A DNA stretch of 64,000 bases from Heterobilharzia americana (taxonomy: Eukaryota > Platyhelminthes > Trematoda > Strigeidida > Schistosomatidae): assembly GCA_944470555.2 (NCBI GenBank), contig OX104127.1, positions 120,102,973-120,166,972 on the forward strand, read 5' to 3'. The notes under the pieces are model-generated. The model had not been told where the DNA came from. It did no database searches and saw only the letters and a list, made by a program, of their open reading frames with translations. Below are positions 51,231-62,870 of the stretch, piece after piece. How positions within the stretch are numbered: the first letter of the stretch is position 1; each line of letters starts with the position of its first letter. The translations under genes were made by a program, and so were the position numbers.

Positions 51231-51779
51231 GTTAGTGTGGATAGAATTGATCGACTTCAGTTGGGATGAGACCCAGTGATTGGAAAATTCGTAACAAGTA
51301 AATCCGCAGCTATATATTTAAAAGTGGTCTGATTGTATTACAGCCCATTCAAGGTATTGGTGGCAAATCAATATTCTGGTATACATAGAGGTGTGTGCGG
51401 TGCATCTTATCAGTTAGTGAGATTCATCAACTGTGAAATCTATTTTGAACAATATTTTCATTGTACTCTTGTTGACTTCTGATAAATTATGCATAAAAAA
51501 AATATCTGAAAGAAGTTTAAGCTTTCAACTTTCATAAAGTTCTTCATTTATATCCCTTATTCCATCTGTTTTTTTTTGAAGATGTCAGTGAAATCGCGGT
51601 ATCAATGCTTGGATTATTCAATCATGTTTAGCAGAATGAGTTTGTTTCAACACCTTAAAGTAGTATTTTTTTTAAAAAACCTTTAACAATAAATGGAAAT
51701 ATTTACTTGGTCTTTTTTGATATAACTGAAACACTATTCTCGTATTTATAACATTTCAACAAATATTTCATATAATCAT
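51231..51779. other. Unassigned stretch
   Basis: AT-rich, nothing recognised. Confidence 0.4.
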
Positions 51780-52060
51780 ACTGATAATCAGTATGATATT
51801 CCTCTTCATTAATTCAGTTACATTTGGATTGGGATGAGAAGTCCTGACTAGACAACCAGTATGAGTACGATGAATTGGTAATAGCGTGTCAGGAATTCAT
51901 ATGGCAATTAAACAAAGCGTATGGTGATTGAAGTGAAATAAAATCTGATCAGCAGTCCTGATTCGTAGTCCAAGTTGTAGACTAGTGAACCGGGAACCTG
52001 GTAATCTCTCATTCGAATAGGTCCATGGTCCAAATTTTTATTTCACATTCAAACATCACA
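51780..52060 (+). mobile_element. tRNA-related SINE, family 2, copy b
   Basis: Collinear with 49590-49850: the same GAATTCATATGGCAAT, GAAATAAAATGTGATCAGCAG-like and GGGAACC blocks, with a decayed B box CATTCGAATAG (52010-52020). Confidence 0.66.
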
Positions 52061-52186
52061 CAGTATTAAAAAAAGTCAACTAATTTGGTACTGGTGCCAG
52101 AAACAGTTTAATTTGGTGTACATATACTTTGTATTTGACTAGTATTACACATGCATTCATTGAATTTTCACTGCAGGCAGAAGTCT

Positions 52187-52190
52187 AAGT

Positions 52191-52269
<79 letters not shown>
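52187..52269. repeat. (TCA)n microsatellite
   Basis: About 80 bp of almost perfect TCA/ATC trinucleotide repeat. Confidence 0.97.
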
Positions 52270-52671
52270 ATAATACGCATTCCAAACTGAAACCAGCTGT
52301 TTTGTTAGACCAAATAATTACTTGGAATTCAGTAGGGAGAATTATAATCTAAACTACAAAAAATATATAACTGTAGAGCAATTTATTAAAGCCTGTATAA
52401 AAGAATGTATAGAGTAGTATAGTGGCTTACAGTTTCATACTTTATCATCCTAATCATCAGTCAGTCCAACATTCATCATTAAGGTTATTCACCTGCACTG
52501 AGATCGGATCAGAAAAGATGAGAGACAGTCAGTTTAGAGCATTGGTTTTATTTTTAATTTTAAAATATTTTTGAAGTGCCCTAGAAGATATTTTCTTACG
52601 AAATCAATACAACGATTCGAAAAGTTATACTTATGACAGCATTTTATAATTCCTTCGCTGTCCTTCCTCTT

Positions 52672-52915
52672 CTGCCAACTTGTTAGTTTTCGAGGTGTGT
52701 AAATCTTTGAGTTTGTGTGACAAGACATTAGACATAAATCATCATCACCATCATCATGATCATCGTTGGTGGCGAAATCCAAATCTCTTGGTGTCTTCTC
52801 ATCGGTTCAACCAGTGTATGCCCATCTTCTCACAGCTTCTCGCAGTTTGTTGGATGATGCAGTCTAGTTCCTTTCGACCACAATGGTGAAGATGATTGGT
52901 GAAAGCAGGTGGCAA
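52672..52915 (-). repeat. Arm of an inverted repeat shared with 55285-55525
   Basis: The minus strand is nearly identical to 55285-55525 on the plus strand, covering the end of the RT fingers/palm and the GAT-expanded catalytic region. Confidence 0.85.
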
Positions 52916-54710
52916 CCTTGTCTTCACTTGAGAGGCATTACTAACTTTTCCATTATGTATCACTTGGCATGTGGCGTCGTCATATAGTTGTTGAATGAAA
53001 TTGATAAAGGTTTGTGGTACTCTGTAGTGTTGTAGCAGTTCCCAAATTACTTCTCGGTTTACGCTTCGATAGAAGGCCTTTTCAAAGTTGATAGGGTTCA
53101 AGTAAAGTAGAGAGTTGACTGCCAATATATGCTTTGCTCTGTGATGATGCGTAGCGTAGCGTTGCAGTTTGATCCGCACATGACCTTTCTTCCTGAATTC
53201 TGCCTGTTCTGGTCGTAATTTTGGATGTACAGCATCTTTTAGTCTCTCCAGGATGATGCGGCTTAATATTTTGGTTGGGGTGGACAGCAGCATGATTCCG
53301 CGCCAGTCCTTGATCTTACAAAGATCTAGGTCGCTTTTGTTTCGAAGTTTGACAAGGTGGACCTTCTTTCAACCGAAAGGTACCTTCACCTTCCTTCCAA
53401 ACGTTCTGTAACGGTGGTGTGAACATGTCCGCTGATGTCTCTGCGTTTGTTTTCAATGCTTCTGGCGGAATTCCATCTGATCCTGCTACTTTCCCGGATG
53501 TCAGCAACTTTATGGCTTTTAAGACTTCACTTCTGCTTTTGTTGGAGAGCCAGTGTCCACTGGTAGTTCTTGTGGTATTTCTGGGCCAGTAGCAGTTGGT
53601 GGTAGTGGTCGATTCAAGAGTTTTTTGAAATGGTCACCCCATCATCTCCTTTGTCTCTCTCCTTTGATAACTAGCTTTCCATCTTTCATTGGTTTTGTCT
53701 GTGCTGATCTCTTCCCTCACAGATAGTAACCTGGTTATTTGATACAATGTTGTCAGGTCTCTGTCTCTACTGCCTGCAGCTTGTTCTGCTTCACTTGCCA
53801 GTGTGTCATAGAAGTGTGTTTTGTGTTTGCGCACACTACTTCACTTCTTTGTCCAGTGTAGTGTTTTATATGTTGTGTTCAGTTCTTCTTTTCGTTGTGC
53901 ATCCTTGCACTGGTTTATCTTCCGCTTCACCATCACCATCTTCCTCTCCCTCCTCTATCAGCTCCCTTGTGTCCGTCGAGATCCACTTCCTGTCCTGTCC
54001 TGTATGCTTCTTCTTCTTTCCTGATATGGTTATGCAAGTTTCTTTCCATTTTGCTGTGGCACAGTTCCAGTGTTCTTCCACGCAGCTTCCCTCGGGGTTA
54101 TGTTGCTTAGTGTCTCCCACCTTTTCTTGATGACTGACTGGGTGTTGAACTTAAACTGTGGTCTATCACCAACTTCTTTGGATTGAAGGCTCTCAACTTG
54201 ATTTTGAAGGCAGGTTCCTTGCACTAGATACTGAGTGGTGTGAACCTACATCTGCTCCCCTTCTTCATCTCATCTTGTGTCCAGTAGGCTGACTGCGTCT
54301 ACATCTCCACTTTCTTCACATTGAGATGAAGTCGATCTGACTTTCAGTGTAGTGTGTCCTGGTGTCTGATGAAATCAAATCCATGTCACTGCATTGTCAA
54401 TATCCTTGTGTTTGTACACACTGCATCGCCTCCAATCACCAAATCGTTGAACGCGCAGAAAACTGTAAGTAGTTCTCCATCCTCATTCATCGTGTCATCA
54501 AGTGCTTCTTGACCCATGGTTAGTTCTCTTCCTTTGTTGTCTGCTCCGAGTTTGTCATTCATGTCACCTCACTCATTAGAATGAATTTTGATGTCGCCAA
54601 CTGTGGTTGAGTTTTGTGTAGTACTGATTGTAATTGTCTGTAGAATTCCTCCTTCTTCTTTTGATGTTCATTATTTGTGGGTGCGTAGCATTGAATGATG
54701 GTGACCGATC
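52672..54710 (-). mobile_element. RTE retrotransposon (second family), truncated at both ends
   Basis: The minus strand starts inside the endonuclease (about 54710, after a block shared with 60490-60900). It passes through the linker (54120-53640, including TGQDRKWISTDTRELIEE and ERWKASYQRR), then AGSDGIPPEALKTN near 53490, and the reverse transcriptase frame 53293-52799. That frame contains TKILSRIILERLKDAVHPKL, NFEKAF and VKTRLPPAF where VKTGVRQGC would be usual. The palm motif region near 52740 is disrupted by a run of GAT-type codons. The coding similarity stops at TNKLAEE-like sequence near 52672. It is not functional. Confidence 0.85.
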
Positions 54711-54894
54711 ACACTAGCTCAGATTTAAACATCATTCGTCGTCTCAAAGGCTTTGAATATTTTTATTTTTTCATCATACACTTTAATTGAATTTATTGTC
54801 ATTGTAAAGTTGATATTCATCACTGACTAACAACAGATGAAGAAGCATAAGAAAGTTAAGGCCACTGGACACTTATTTTCTCCTAGCAGTGCGC

Positions 54895-55080
54895 ATGTAT
54901 GACTTAAACTGTGAGGAGACAGTGTTTCAAAACAATACTACTAGCCACAGAATCCTGGCGGGGTCATGAATATGCTCTGCTAAGAAGCCAAGTATTCTAA
55001 TTACTTCCAGGTTTCTGTGCCTCTATAATTGATGTCAGTCTGTGATGAATACCAGCTGGAAACCAGTGAATCCCTACTCA
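54895..55080 (+). mobile_element. tRNA-derived SINE, family 1, decayed copy e
   Basis: The last part (54950-55075) resembles copies b and d: CTACTAGCCACAGAATCC, then CAGGTTTCTGTG...TGATGTCAGTCTGTGATGAATACC in two blocks. The B box is lost. Confidence 0.5.
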
Positions 55081-55597
55081 CCTCCTTGTAGAATGTTTTC
55101 TAATGTTTAGTTACTCTCTTTCATTTGCAAGTACAATCAGTTACGTTACTTTGAAAATGAACTAAGATAGTGTTTCAGACAGCTAAAAATACTAAGGTCA
55201 ATATTAGATTGTCACTAAAATCACCGTTAATAAATATGACATATACGTCAATGTATGACGCCTTTGAGGTGAAGATCAAGTTGCCGCCTACTATCAACAA
55301 TCATCTTCACCATTGTGGTCGAAAGGAACTAGACTGCATCATCCAACAAACTGCGAGAAGCTGTGAGAAGATGGGCATACACTGGTTGAACCGATGAGAA
55401 GACACCAAGAGATTTGGATTTCGCCACCAACGATGATCATGATGATGGTGATGATGATTTATGTCTAATGTCTTGTCACACAAACTCAAAGATTTACACA
55501 CCTCGAAAACTAACAAGTTGGCAGGAGAGGTAGGACAGACAGCGAAGGGAGACGGGACTTCCTTCTGGTGAACGTGGAGAAGATGGAGGTGATGGAA

Positions 55598-55654
55598 ATA
55601 CCCAACCAACCAACCAACCAACCAACCAACCAACCAACCAACCAACCAACCAAC
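55598..55654. repeat. (CCAA)n microsatellite inside an RTE coding region
   Basis: Thirteen to fourteen tandem CCAA units. At the matching place the copy near 59590 (minus) reads CCCAAACAAAAACAGCATCA, so the run grew from an A/C-rich codon stretch. Confidence 0.93.
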
Positions 55655-55859
55655 AACAACTAAAACAACAACAACGGGAAGAAGCATCAATCAGCATGAA
55701 AGCGAGAAATGTAAATAGAGTTGTCTCTTTCACCTACCTCTCTACCTAGGCAAGGCAGCATCGTCTCAACTACACATGTCACTGGCACACATGAGGATAT
55801 CAAAGCAGTCAGGATAGGAAAGACAGCAAGACAGGCCTTCCTGCATTGATCTGAAATCA

Positions 55860-56490
55860 GTGTGGAGATATACTACACTGCACTGCACTCAGTATAAAGC
55901 GTGAACAACATCCAGATTTTCAACACTAATATCAGTCAAGTAAGTCAGTGCATCTATGTGATGGTTGAGAGACTTGGTGGCACCTCACGAAAAGCATTTC
56001 AAACAAACAACAGACATACGTCATCAACAGATGCCACCTACGCTCACTCGATACTGACTGACACTGAAGATCAGATAGATGGTCAGAATAATAAGAATAA
56101 GCAAGAAGGAACTCACTGTGGCTGGCTATCTGGCTGGCTGGGAACGAACCAACCAACCAACCAAGAATCTATCACCCAACAAATGTGCAGAAGAATGAAG
56201 TGGAGATGGAGTGGGTATACACTGAGGAAGAAGACAGTTTGGGGACATCACTTTCCAGGGCAGGCCAGGCCAGGCCATGTCATGTCATGTCATGCTCTCG
56301 AGTGGAAGGCGAATGGGAAATGACGGATTGTGCTTCCGAGGTGAGGATGACATGTATGAGATTGTGTGATGAAGAAATGAAAGGATGTGGGCAGTGGTGG
56401 AGCGAGTTTGGAGAGATTGCATAGAGTGTAGAGTGAAATGGAGACGTGCTCCTGAATTTCTATGTTCCACTCGGAACCCAAAGTACATAT
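55860..56490 (+). repeat. Left arm of an inverted repeat with 58735-59440
   Basis: Near-identical to the minus strand of 58735-59440 over about 600 bp, with a 2.2-kb spacer. A GGCCA run near 56258-56277 also varies between arms. Confidence 0.88.
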
Positions 56491-57590
56491 GATAATAATA
56501 ATGCTAATAATATGTCAATGTCTTGATTTCATCTATCCGACACCTGATATTTTCTAGTATCACACACACACACACACATTTTATCTTTTAACGATTTCAT
56601 GATAAATCAACTAACATTGTTACAGTAGCCGCGTATTGCAGTTTTATGCCCTATCAGCTAATTTATTGATTATTCAGTGTTATTTTGTAAGTTTATTGAC
56701 ACTGATTTATAATTTACATATCGTTTATAGTTTTTTTTTTACAGTAACTCATTTCGATAACAATGTTATCAGTCCCTGGCCTAGATAATGCATATATACC
56801 CTATGCCACAGTTATGCTTTTATGCTTATCTCTTCTACAATAAAATAGGAGGAGAAGGAAACAAAAATTATTATATTCATTTCTATCAGTATGCATATAG
56901 AGTATATGTATGCATGTGTTTATCTTAGTTAAGTATCCTTTTTCTCCCATATGCTGCTCATTCTAATTTAGTATTGATTAAGCAAATTAGAACCCTGAAT
57001 GTTGACTACGTTACTAGAATAGATGTTGTTTCTTCATATCATCAGATTTATTCAGTGACTAATTTTCTTCAATTGTAATTTGATTAATTTGAGGTAGGAT
57101 GATTGTATCAGTGGCAGGGTTACAGTCTGTGTGGCACTGACAGGATATTTACAGACTGCTGAACAACTTAAGTAGCTACAAACCATTCAGCTTGATTTGC
57201 AGACTTTATTGATCACATCTGACTGATTTGAACAGCAGATCTCTGTCACTTTGGTTTGGGGAACTGATTAGCAGCAGTTTATCTTGTTCAGATCATTCCC
57301 ATCTGGTTACTGAAATCTAAAGATCAGTCTGAATGATGGTTAACTACTCACATTGTTCAATCGTATGTTTCGGCAGTGATGACACTATTTTGTCAGAGAT
57401 TACACCATATGATCTTGACAGGAAGATTCAGAAACTGGTCACTGCATTGAAAGCAGCAGAGTTAGTAAACAGTGAGTCTAGGAAATGTAGCGGATAAGCG
57501 CTGAAATTTCGATTATAGAAGTCATGAAACCTAACAGTCTAAGGAGTATCATGTATAACACACTGGTCTACTGAAAGAAACTCACGGTTG
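56491..57590. other. Unassigned spacer
   Basis: It contains an (AC)n stretch near 56560-56577; otherwise AT-rich with nothing recognised. Confidence 0.4.
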
Positions 57591-57599
57591 GACATGCCA

Positions 57600-57970
57600 A
57601 GAAATTAAACTAATCGACGAAATCTTTTACTCCTGATCAGGAAAAACAAATGAGGTGAGGATCAAATTGCAGCGACACCCTTCATCATAGAACAGAACAT
57701 CGAATGGCAGTCAAATAATTACCTCAACTTCATAGATTTTGAAAATGCCTAGGAAGCGTCGACCGAGAAGTAATTCTGCAACTGCTTAAAAACTACGGAT
57801 TTACAGCCACAAAATTTCATCAACATCATTCAACAGATATATGTCGTATGATGAGGTTACACGCGAGCCAAGTGATTCACAATGGAAAACTCAGTGATAC
57901 TTCTGACATGAAGACAGGAGTGTGTGATGAGTGATGTATCTCGATTTTAATTTGAACTCACCTCCACTTT
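57600..57970 (+). pseudogene. RTE reverse transcriptase relic (second family)
   Basis: The plus strand reads NNYLNFIDFENA near 57700, then FINIIQQIYVV near 57820, then a HNGKLSDTSDMKTGVCDE-like block spread over frames near 57880-57935. These are the palm-region blocks of the same RTE family. Highly decayed. Confidence 0.65.
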
Positions 57971-58734
57971 CCATGAGCAAATCAAATGAAAGTATTATCC
58001 ATATGACAGTGATGCCTGGGGTTTCTTTGTGTATCTTGAGACCAGTGATTTCTCACCTGGATATGAGAATTTTATTATGATAAATGTAAGAAGAATGAAG
58101 CGATTTTGTACCTTCGATAGTAAAAAGAAGAAACTTCACACTGATTGATCACTGAATAGCAACCAATCTCATGTTACCTAGTCCTCAAGGCTGACCGAAT
58201 TCTGTCTATCGTTTTGCAATGCAATCACCAATCCAGGAGGTTCACCACTGCGGTACACGTTGATAGGTGTTGGTTGGTTGGAGTCAGTTGGCAAGACGTC
58301 CTGTAGTCTTGTGCTTGTTGGCAAGGTGTATCTGAAACCTCGAGGAAACTGATGTCTCCTCGAAGATTCGAAGCGGCGTCACCTATTGTTATGCTCAGCG
58401 ATGTTACCACTGAGTTATTCGAGCAGCGATTGACCTCCTGTAAGACTGAATCCAATACATTGGTTAATCCCTGTGCAGCAACCGATTTCACGTTGTCTAG
58501 TTCTGGGTACTGATCGAATTCTATCAACCATTTTGCAGCGTTGCACCAAGCTAGGTCAAGGACTTCCTGTCAATTGTCTCAAAAGGACTTAATTCAAGAG
58601 AAGACATTTTTCCAACATTTTAGTTTAAAATGGACCGTCTGGCCGAAATTCTGGACAAAATATATTACAATAACCTCTGAGAAATACGTTACCGGGATTC
58701 CATCTAAGGTTAACTTTTCCATCAATTTCATTAT
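57971..58734. other. Unassigned stretch with one 100-codon minus-strand frame
   Basis: The frame 58527-58225 (minus), starting MIEFDQYPELDN, has no family I recognise. A 21-bp exact match links 58182-58202 (minus) to 17792-17812 (plus) in the CR1-like relic. Confidence 0.4.
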
Positions 58735-59440
58735 TCTTATTTGTCTTCTGGGTTCCGAGTGGAACATAGAAATTCAGGAGCACGTCTCCATTTCACTCTA
58801 CACTCTATGCAATCTTTCCAAACTCGCTCCACCACTGCCCACATCCTTTCACTTCTTCATCACATAATCTCATACATGTCATCCTCACCTCGGACGCACA
58901 ATCCGTCATTTCCCATTCGCCTTCCACTCGAGAGCATGACATGGCCTGGCCTGGCCTGGCCTGCCCTGGAAAGTGATGTCCCCAAACTGTCTTCTTCCTC
59001 AGTGTATACCCACTCCATCTCCACTTCATTCTTCTGCACATTTGTTGGGTGATAGATTCTTGGTTGGTTGGTTCGTTCCCAGCCAGCCAGATAGCCAGCC
59101 ACAGTGAGTTCCTTCTTGCTTATTCTTATTATTCTGACCATCTATCTGATCTTCAGTGTCAGTCAGTATTGAGTGAGCGTAGATGGCATCTGTTGATGAC
59201 GTATGTCTGTTGTTTGTTTGAAATGCTTTTCGTGAGGTGCCACCAAGTCTCTCAACCATCACATAGATGCACTGACTTACCTGACTGATATTAGTGTTGA
59301 AAATCTGGATGTTGTTCATGCTTTATGCTGAGTGTATTGCATTGGATTGCATTGCATTGCAGTTCAATGCAGTTCAGTGCATTGCATTGCAGTGCAGTGT
59401 AGTAGATCTCCACACTGATTTCAGATTAATGCAGGAAGGC
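58735..59440 (-). repeat. Right arm of the inverted repeat with 55860-56490
   Basis: Mirror image of 55860-56490. It is longer by about 55 bp because of a TGCAT/TGCAG-type repeat at 59337-59400 that is short in the left arm. Confidence 0.88.
59337..59400. repeat. Degenerate (GCATT)n / (GCAGT)n minisatellite
   Basis: About 12 tandem pentamers of the type GCATT or GCAGT. The corresponding part of the left arm (55868-55890) has only about four units. Confidence 0.88.
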
Positions 59441-61734
59441 CTGTCTTGCTTTACCGATCCTGGTTTTGATATCCTCGTTTGTGCCGCCTGTGGTTGAGAC
59501 GATGCTGCTTTGCCTAAGTAGGTGAGAGACTACTTTTTTTAGGTTCCTGCCGTTCAAGGTGATTGGTTCTTGTTGTTGATGCTGTTTTTGTTTGGGTATC
59601 TTCATCACCTCCTTCTTATCTACATTCACTTGAAGCCCCGTTTTCGCTGCCTCTTGTCAAGTTGTTAGTTTTCACCTACAAATCTTCAAGTTTGTGTGAC
59701 AAGACATTAGACATAAATCATCACCGGCGGCGAAATCCAAATCTTTTAGGATCTTCTCATCGGTTCAACCAGCGTATGTCCATGTTATCGATTCTCACTG
59801 TTTGCTGAGTGATCCAGTCTACCAAAATCAGGAATATGATAGGTGACAGTGGACAGCCTTGTCTTACTCCTGTCCAAACTTCAATGGCGTCACTAAGCTT
59901 TCCATTGTGGATCACATGGCATGTGGCGTCTTCATTTAGCAGATATCTGTTGAATGAAATTGATAAAGATTTGTGGCACTCTGTAGTGTTGAAGCAACTG
60001 CCAACTTACTTGTCGGTCGACGCTGTCGAAGGCCTTTTCAAAGTGGATGAATTTAAGGTAAGGTAGATGATGCGTAGCGTAGCGCTGCAATTTGATCTGC
60101 ATATGATTTGTTTTTCCTGAATCCAGCCACCCTGTTCCTGCCGCAATTTTGAATACAGTACATCTTTTAGTCACTCCAGGATTATGCGGCATAACATTTT
60201 GATTGGAGTGGACAGGTTCATGATTCCGTGCCAGTTCTTGCAAAGGCTTAGGTCTCCCTTCTTCGGGAGTTTGAAAGGTAGCCCTTCTTCCAATCTGCTG
60301 GTAACTTTCCTTCGTTCTTAACCTTCTGCAGTAGTGGTTTGAGCATGTCCGCTGTTGTTTCTGTGTCTGTTCTCAGTGATTTTGGCCGGATTTTATGTGG
60401 TCCTATTGCTTTCTCAGATTTCAGCGAATTTATGGCATTCAGGATTCCTGCTTTTGCTGGATGGCCTGTGTTCACTTGTAGTTCTATGACTGCTGGTGGC
60501 ATTTCTCCACTTTCTTCACGTTGAGATGAAGTCGATCTGACTTTCAGTGTAGTGTGTCCTGGTGTCTGATGAAATCAAATTCATGTCACTGCATTGTCAA
60601 TATCCTTGTGTTTGTACACACTGCATCGCCTCCAATCACCAAATCGTTGAACGCGCAGAAATCTGCAAACAGTTCTGCATTCTCATTCTTCGTGTCATCA
60701 AGTGCTTCTTGACCCATGGTTAGTTCTCTTCCTTTGTTGTCTGCTCCGAGTTTGTCATTCATGTCACCTCACCCATTAGAATGAATTTTGATGTCGCCAA
60801 CTGTGGTTGAGTTTTGTGTAGTACTGATTGTAATTGTCTGTAGAATTCCTCCTTCTTCTTTTGATGTTCATTATTTGTGGGTGCGTAGCATTGAATGATG
60901 GTGACTTTCCTTCCTTTTGAGTTGAATCTCGCTGTCATGATCCTGATACTGGAGGAGACTGGTTTCCAACGCATGAGAGCCTTCGATGCTCTTGGGGACA
61001 TAATGTTAGCCACTCCTTGAGTGTGCTCGTGCTTGTCGTCTGGGTGGCAATGTCGGAGTAGATTATTGATTCTTCAGTTAAGAGTTTAGAGAGTCCACTC
61101 CCATTCCATCTGGTTTCGCAGATTCAAAGCACTTCCATGCCATACCTCCTCATTTGTTTTGTAATCTGTGCAGCCTTGGTGGGTCCATACATGGTGTAGA
61201 CATTCCATGTCCCCATCCTTACTTTCGCTTTCATCGAGAAGTGACACCTCGACCGACTGGCTTCCCGAAGGCTTTCACCAACTGGGGTCATTTCGCCTCT
61301 CGGATTCCAGTGAGGAATAAGTTTGTTTTTATTTTTAATCGTTTCTTTGTGCTTCGAAGTTTGTTTAGCTATTGGATTAGTTTTCCTGGGTAGGGTCGCT
61401 AGCCGTATGCCCAACCTTCCCTCTTTACCCGGGCTTAGGAGCGGCTAGTAACTAGTGAACTAGTTATCCAGGCGAGGTATGGCACCCCCGGTCGTGCACG
61501 AACCACCAACTTTTCGGTTTACAGGCGACTGATAGAATTCAGTTAGGAAAGAATTCTAGATGATTTTCCTGATAACGACTTTCCTTGTGAATGGCTAGTC
61601 CCTCATCTAAACCCAGATGCCTTGATCGGACTTCCTTTGAGTAGTTTGATCCTCTACAGGGTTTGATTAACAGCTCGATATTTCACAACAACAAATAGCT
61701 ACAAGTTATGGATAGAAAACTAGTTAGGTTAATA

Positions 61735-61990
61735 TTGTTATCAGCACTTGTCACTGTGATTTTTAAAGAAAACTATCCATTTTAGTTGATTTATTAGATG
61801 TACCATACAGTGCAGGAAGACTATTATTTACTGGATTACGCTTCTGACACAATTTATTGTCCTTAACCATATCAGAATAACTCCAAAACTTTGAGACATC
61901 CTTTATATAGTTCGAATTCTTTCGCCTGCTTTGTGACATATAGCTAGTAGGATTCTGCATATATCTGGAACCTGTGTTAATTCATTCCTG
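61735..61990 (-). repeat. Left arm of an inverted repeat, unassigned family
   Basis: The minus strand matches 62625-62870 over about 220 bp. The 65-codon frame 61960-61763 (MQNPTSYMSQSRRKN..., then VSKFWSYSDMVKDNKLCQKRN) parallels the translation of the right arm. Confidence 0.72.
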
Positions 61991-62096
61991 TTACACATAT
62001 TTGGTGATGATTCGATAAAAAGAGGGATTCAGTTGCGAATCTCTCCCTTCACCTTGCGACGTTAGTTTTAAGGATTATCACTATCTCTCATCCTAG

Positions 62097-62342
62097 ATCT
62101 TCGATCTTACTAATAAGTTTCTTGGTCAAAAAATCAGACGCAATAAAGATACCTTACTTATCGGCAATTACCTTCCTGAATTAATCAATAAATCCCGTAG
62201 TAGTCGTAGGAAAAATCCGAATACTGGCGGGGATAAAGTTGGCAATAATAATAATAGTAATAATAATAATAATAATAGCAGCAATACTGTGAAGACAGAA
62301 TTGGAAGCCTCTACAGTATTATCATACAAAGAAAGCATCTGA
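62097..62342 (+). other. Asn-rich open frame of an unassigned repeat
   Basis: Open from 62097 to a TGA at 62340-62342, without an ATG. From 62103 it reads DLTNKFLGQKIRRNKDTLL, then IGNYLPELINKSRSSRRKN, a run of about 13 mostly Asn residues (AAT repeats at 62247-62277), and a TELEASTVL end. The right arm of the inverted repeat lies 280 bp downstream. It may be part of an ORF1-like protein of a retroelement; I do not recognise the family. Confidence 0.5.
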
Positions 62343-62624
62343 GAAACACCACGTAGGATTCTGAAGAAGTCTGGTTGGGATTAGAGTAGCATTTAAACCT
62401 ACAAACTCACTTAGAAATAAGCACAGAATCTTAGCTGGGTCAAAAGTGATAGATGCTAGTGAGATAAGGAATCTAGAATAAAGCTTGATCAATTACACAC
62501 AAACACAATAGACGGAACAGATTGAAAATCCTTAAAACTAACATATGGGGGTGTAGGGAGAGACTGATGACTGGATTTTTGTTTATCGAATCAACATCTA
62601 ATGGGTTCAACAGGAATCACTCAG

Positions 62625-62870
62625 TTCGTGTTCCGGATGGATATGGACAATCCTACTACCTATATGTCCCAAAGAAGGTGAGGAAATAAGGACGATCTAA
62701 ACTGTGTCTCAAAGTTTTGGATTTATCTTGATATGACTATGGACAATAAATTGTGTCCGATAAGAAATTTAGTAAATAATAGTGTTCCTCTACTTTGTAA
62801 TACATTTAGTAAATCAAGTAAAATCGAATACCATTCCACTACATTGTCCTAGTTTTAGTCTTATATTTAT
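62625..62870 (+). repeat. Right arm of the inverted repeat, unassigned family
   Basis: Its translation DNPTTYMSQRR, stop, GNKDDLNCVSKFWIYLDM, then DNKLCPIRNLVNNSVPLL parallels the left arm residue by residue, which indicates that the family once coded for protein. Confidence 0.72.

Larger units (their letters stand above)
55240..56490 (+). mobile_element. RTE retrotransposon (second family), 3' part with microsatellite insertions
   Basis: It begins in the reverse transcriptase (FEVKIKLPP near 55265), continues with RKELDCIIQQTARSCEKMGIHWLNR (in two blocks) and the GAT-expanded palm motif (55420-55465). A (CCAA)n run sits at 55598-55654. Next come IGKTARQAFLH near 55830, SVNNIQIFNTNISQV near 55900, and the C-terminal RRMKWRWSGYTLRKK (56192-56235). 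It ends near 56490. A long stretch is inverted relative to 58735-59440. Confidence 0.82.
58735..61560 (-). mobile_element. RTE retrotransposon (second family), 5' end to C-terminus with internal deletion
   Basis: Minus strand. The 5' region is at 61560-61420, and the endonuclease start (RMGTWNVYTMYGPTKAAQ, 61220-61150) shows the family's GTWNVRTMY hallmark. More endonuclease follows (61013-60500, with TIIQCYAPTNNEHQKKKEEF). An internal deletion then jumps to the linker (PPAVIELQVN, KAIGPHKIRPKSLRTD, 60500-60300). The reverse transcriptase comes next (GIMNLSTPIKMLCRIILE, 60225; FDSVDRQ, 60030; DFAAGDDLCLMS at 59735), then VNVDKKEVMKIPKQKQ (59630) and the C-terminal part to 58735. Many frame changes are present. 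This is the most complete copy of the family in the window. Confidence 0.85.

Noticed and set aside
52187..52269. Possible CRISPR-like or satellite array
   Set aside because: It is a simple trinucleotide run without spacers.
53747..54130. 127-codon plus-strand frame rich in Ser, Leu and Cys
   Set aside because: It is antisense to the RTE linker region, whose minus-strand reading matches the family.
55307..55733. Plus of repeated Gly-Trp-Leu-Val (GWLV) residues on the minus strand, resembling a membrane segment
   Set aside because: It is the translation of the (CCAA)n microsatellite in the antisense frame.
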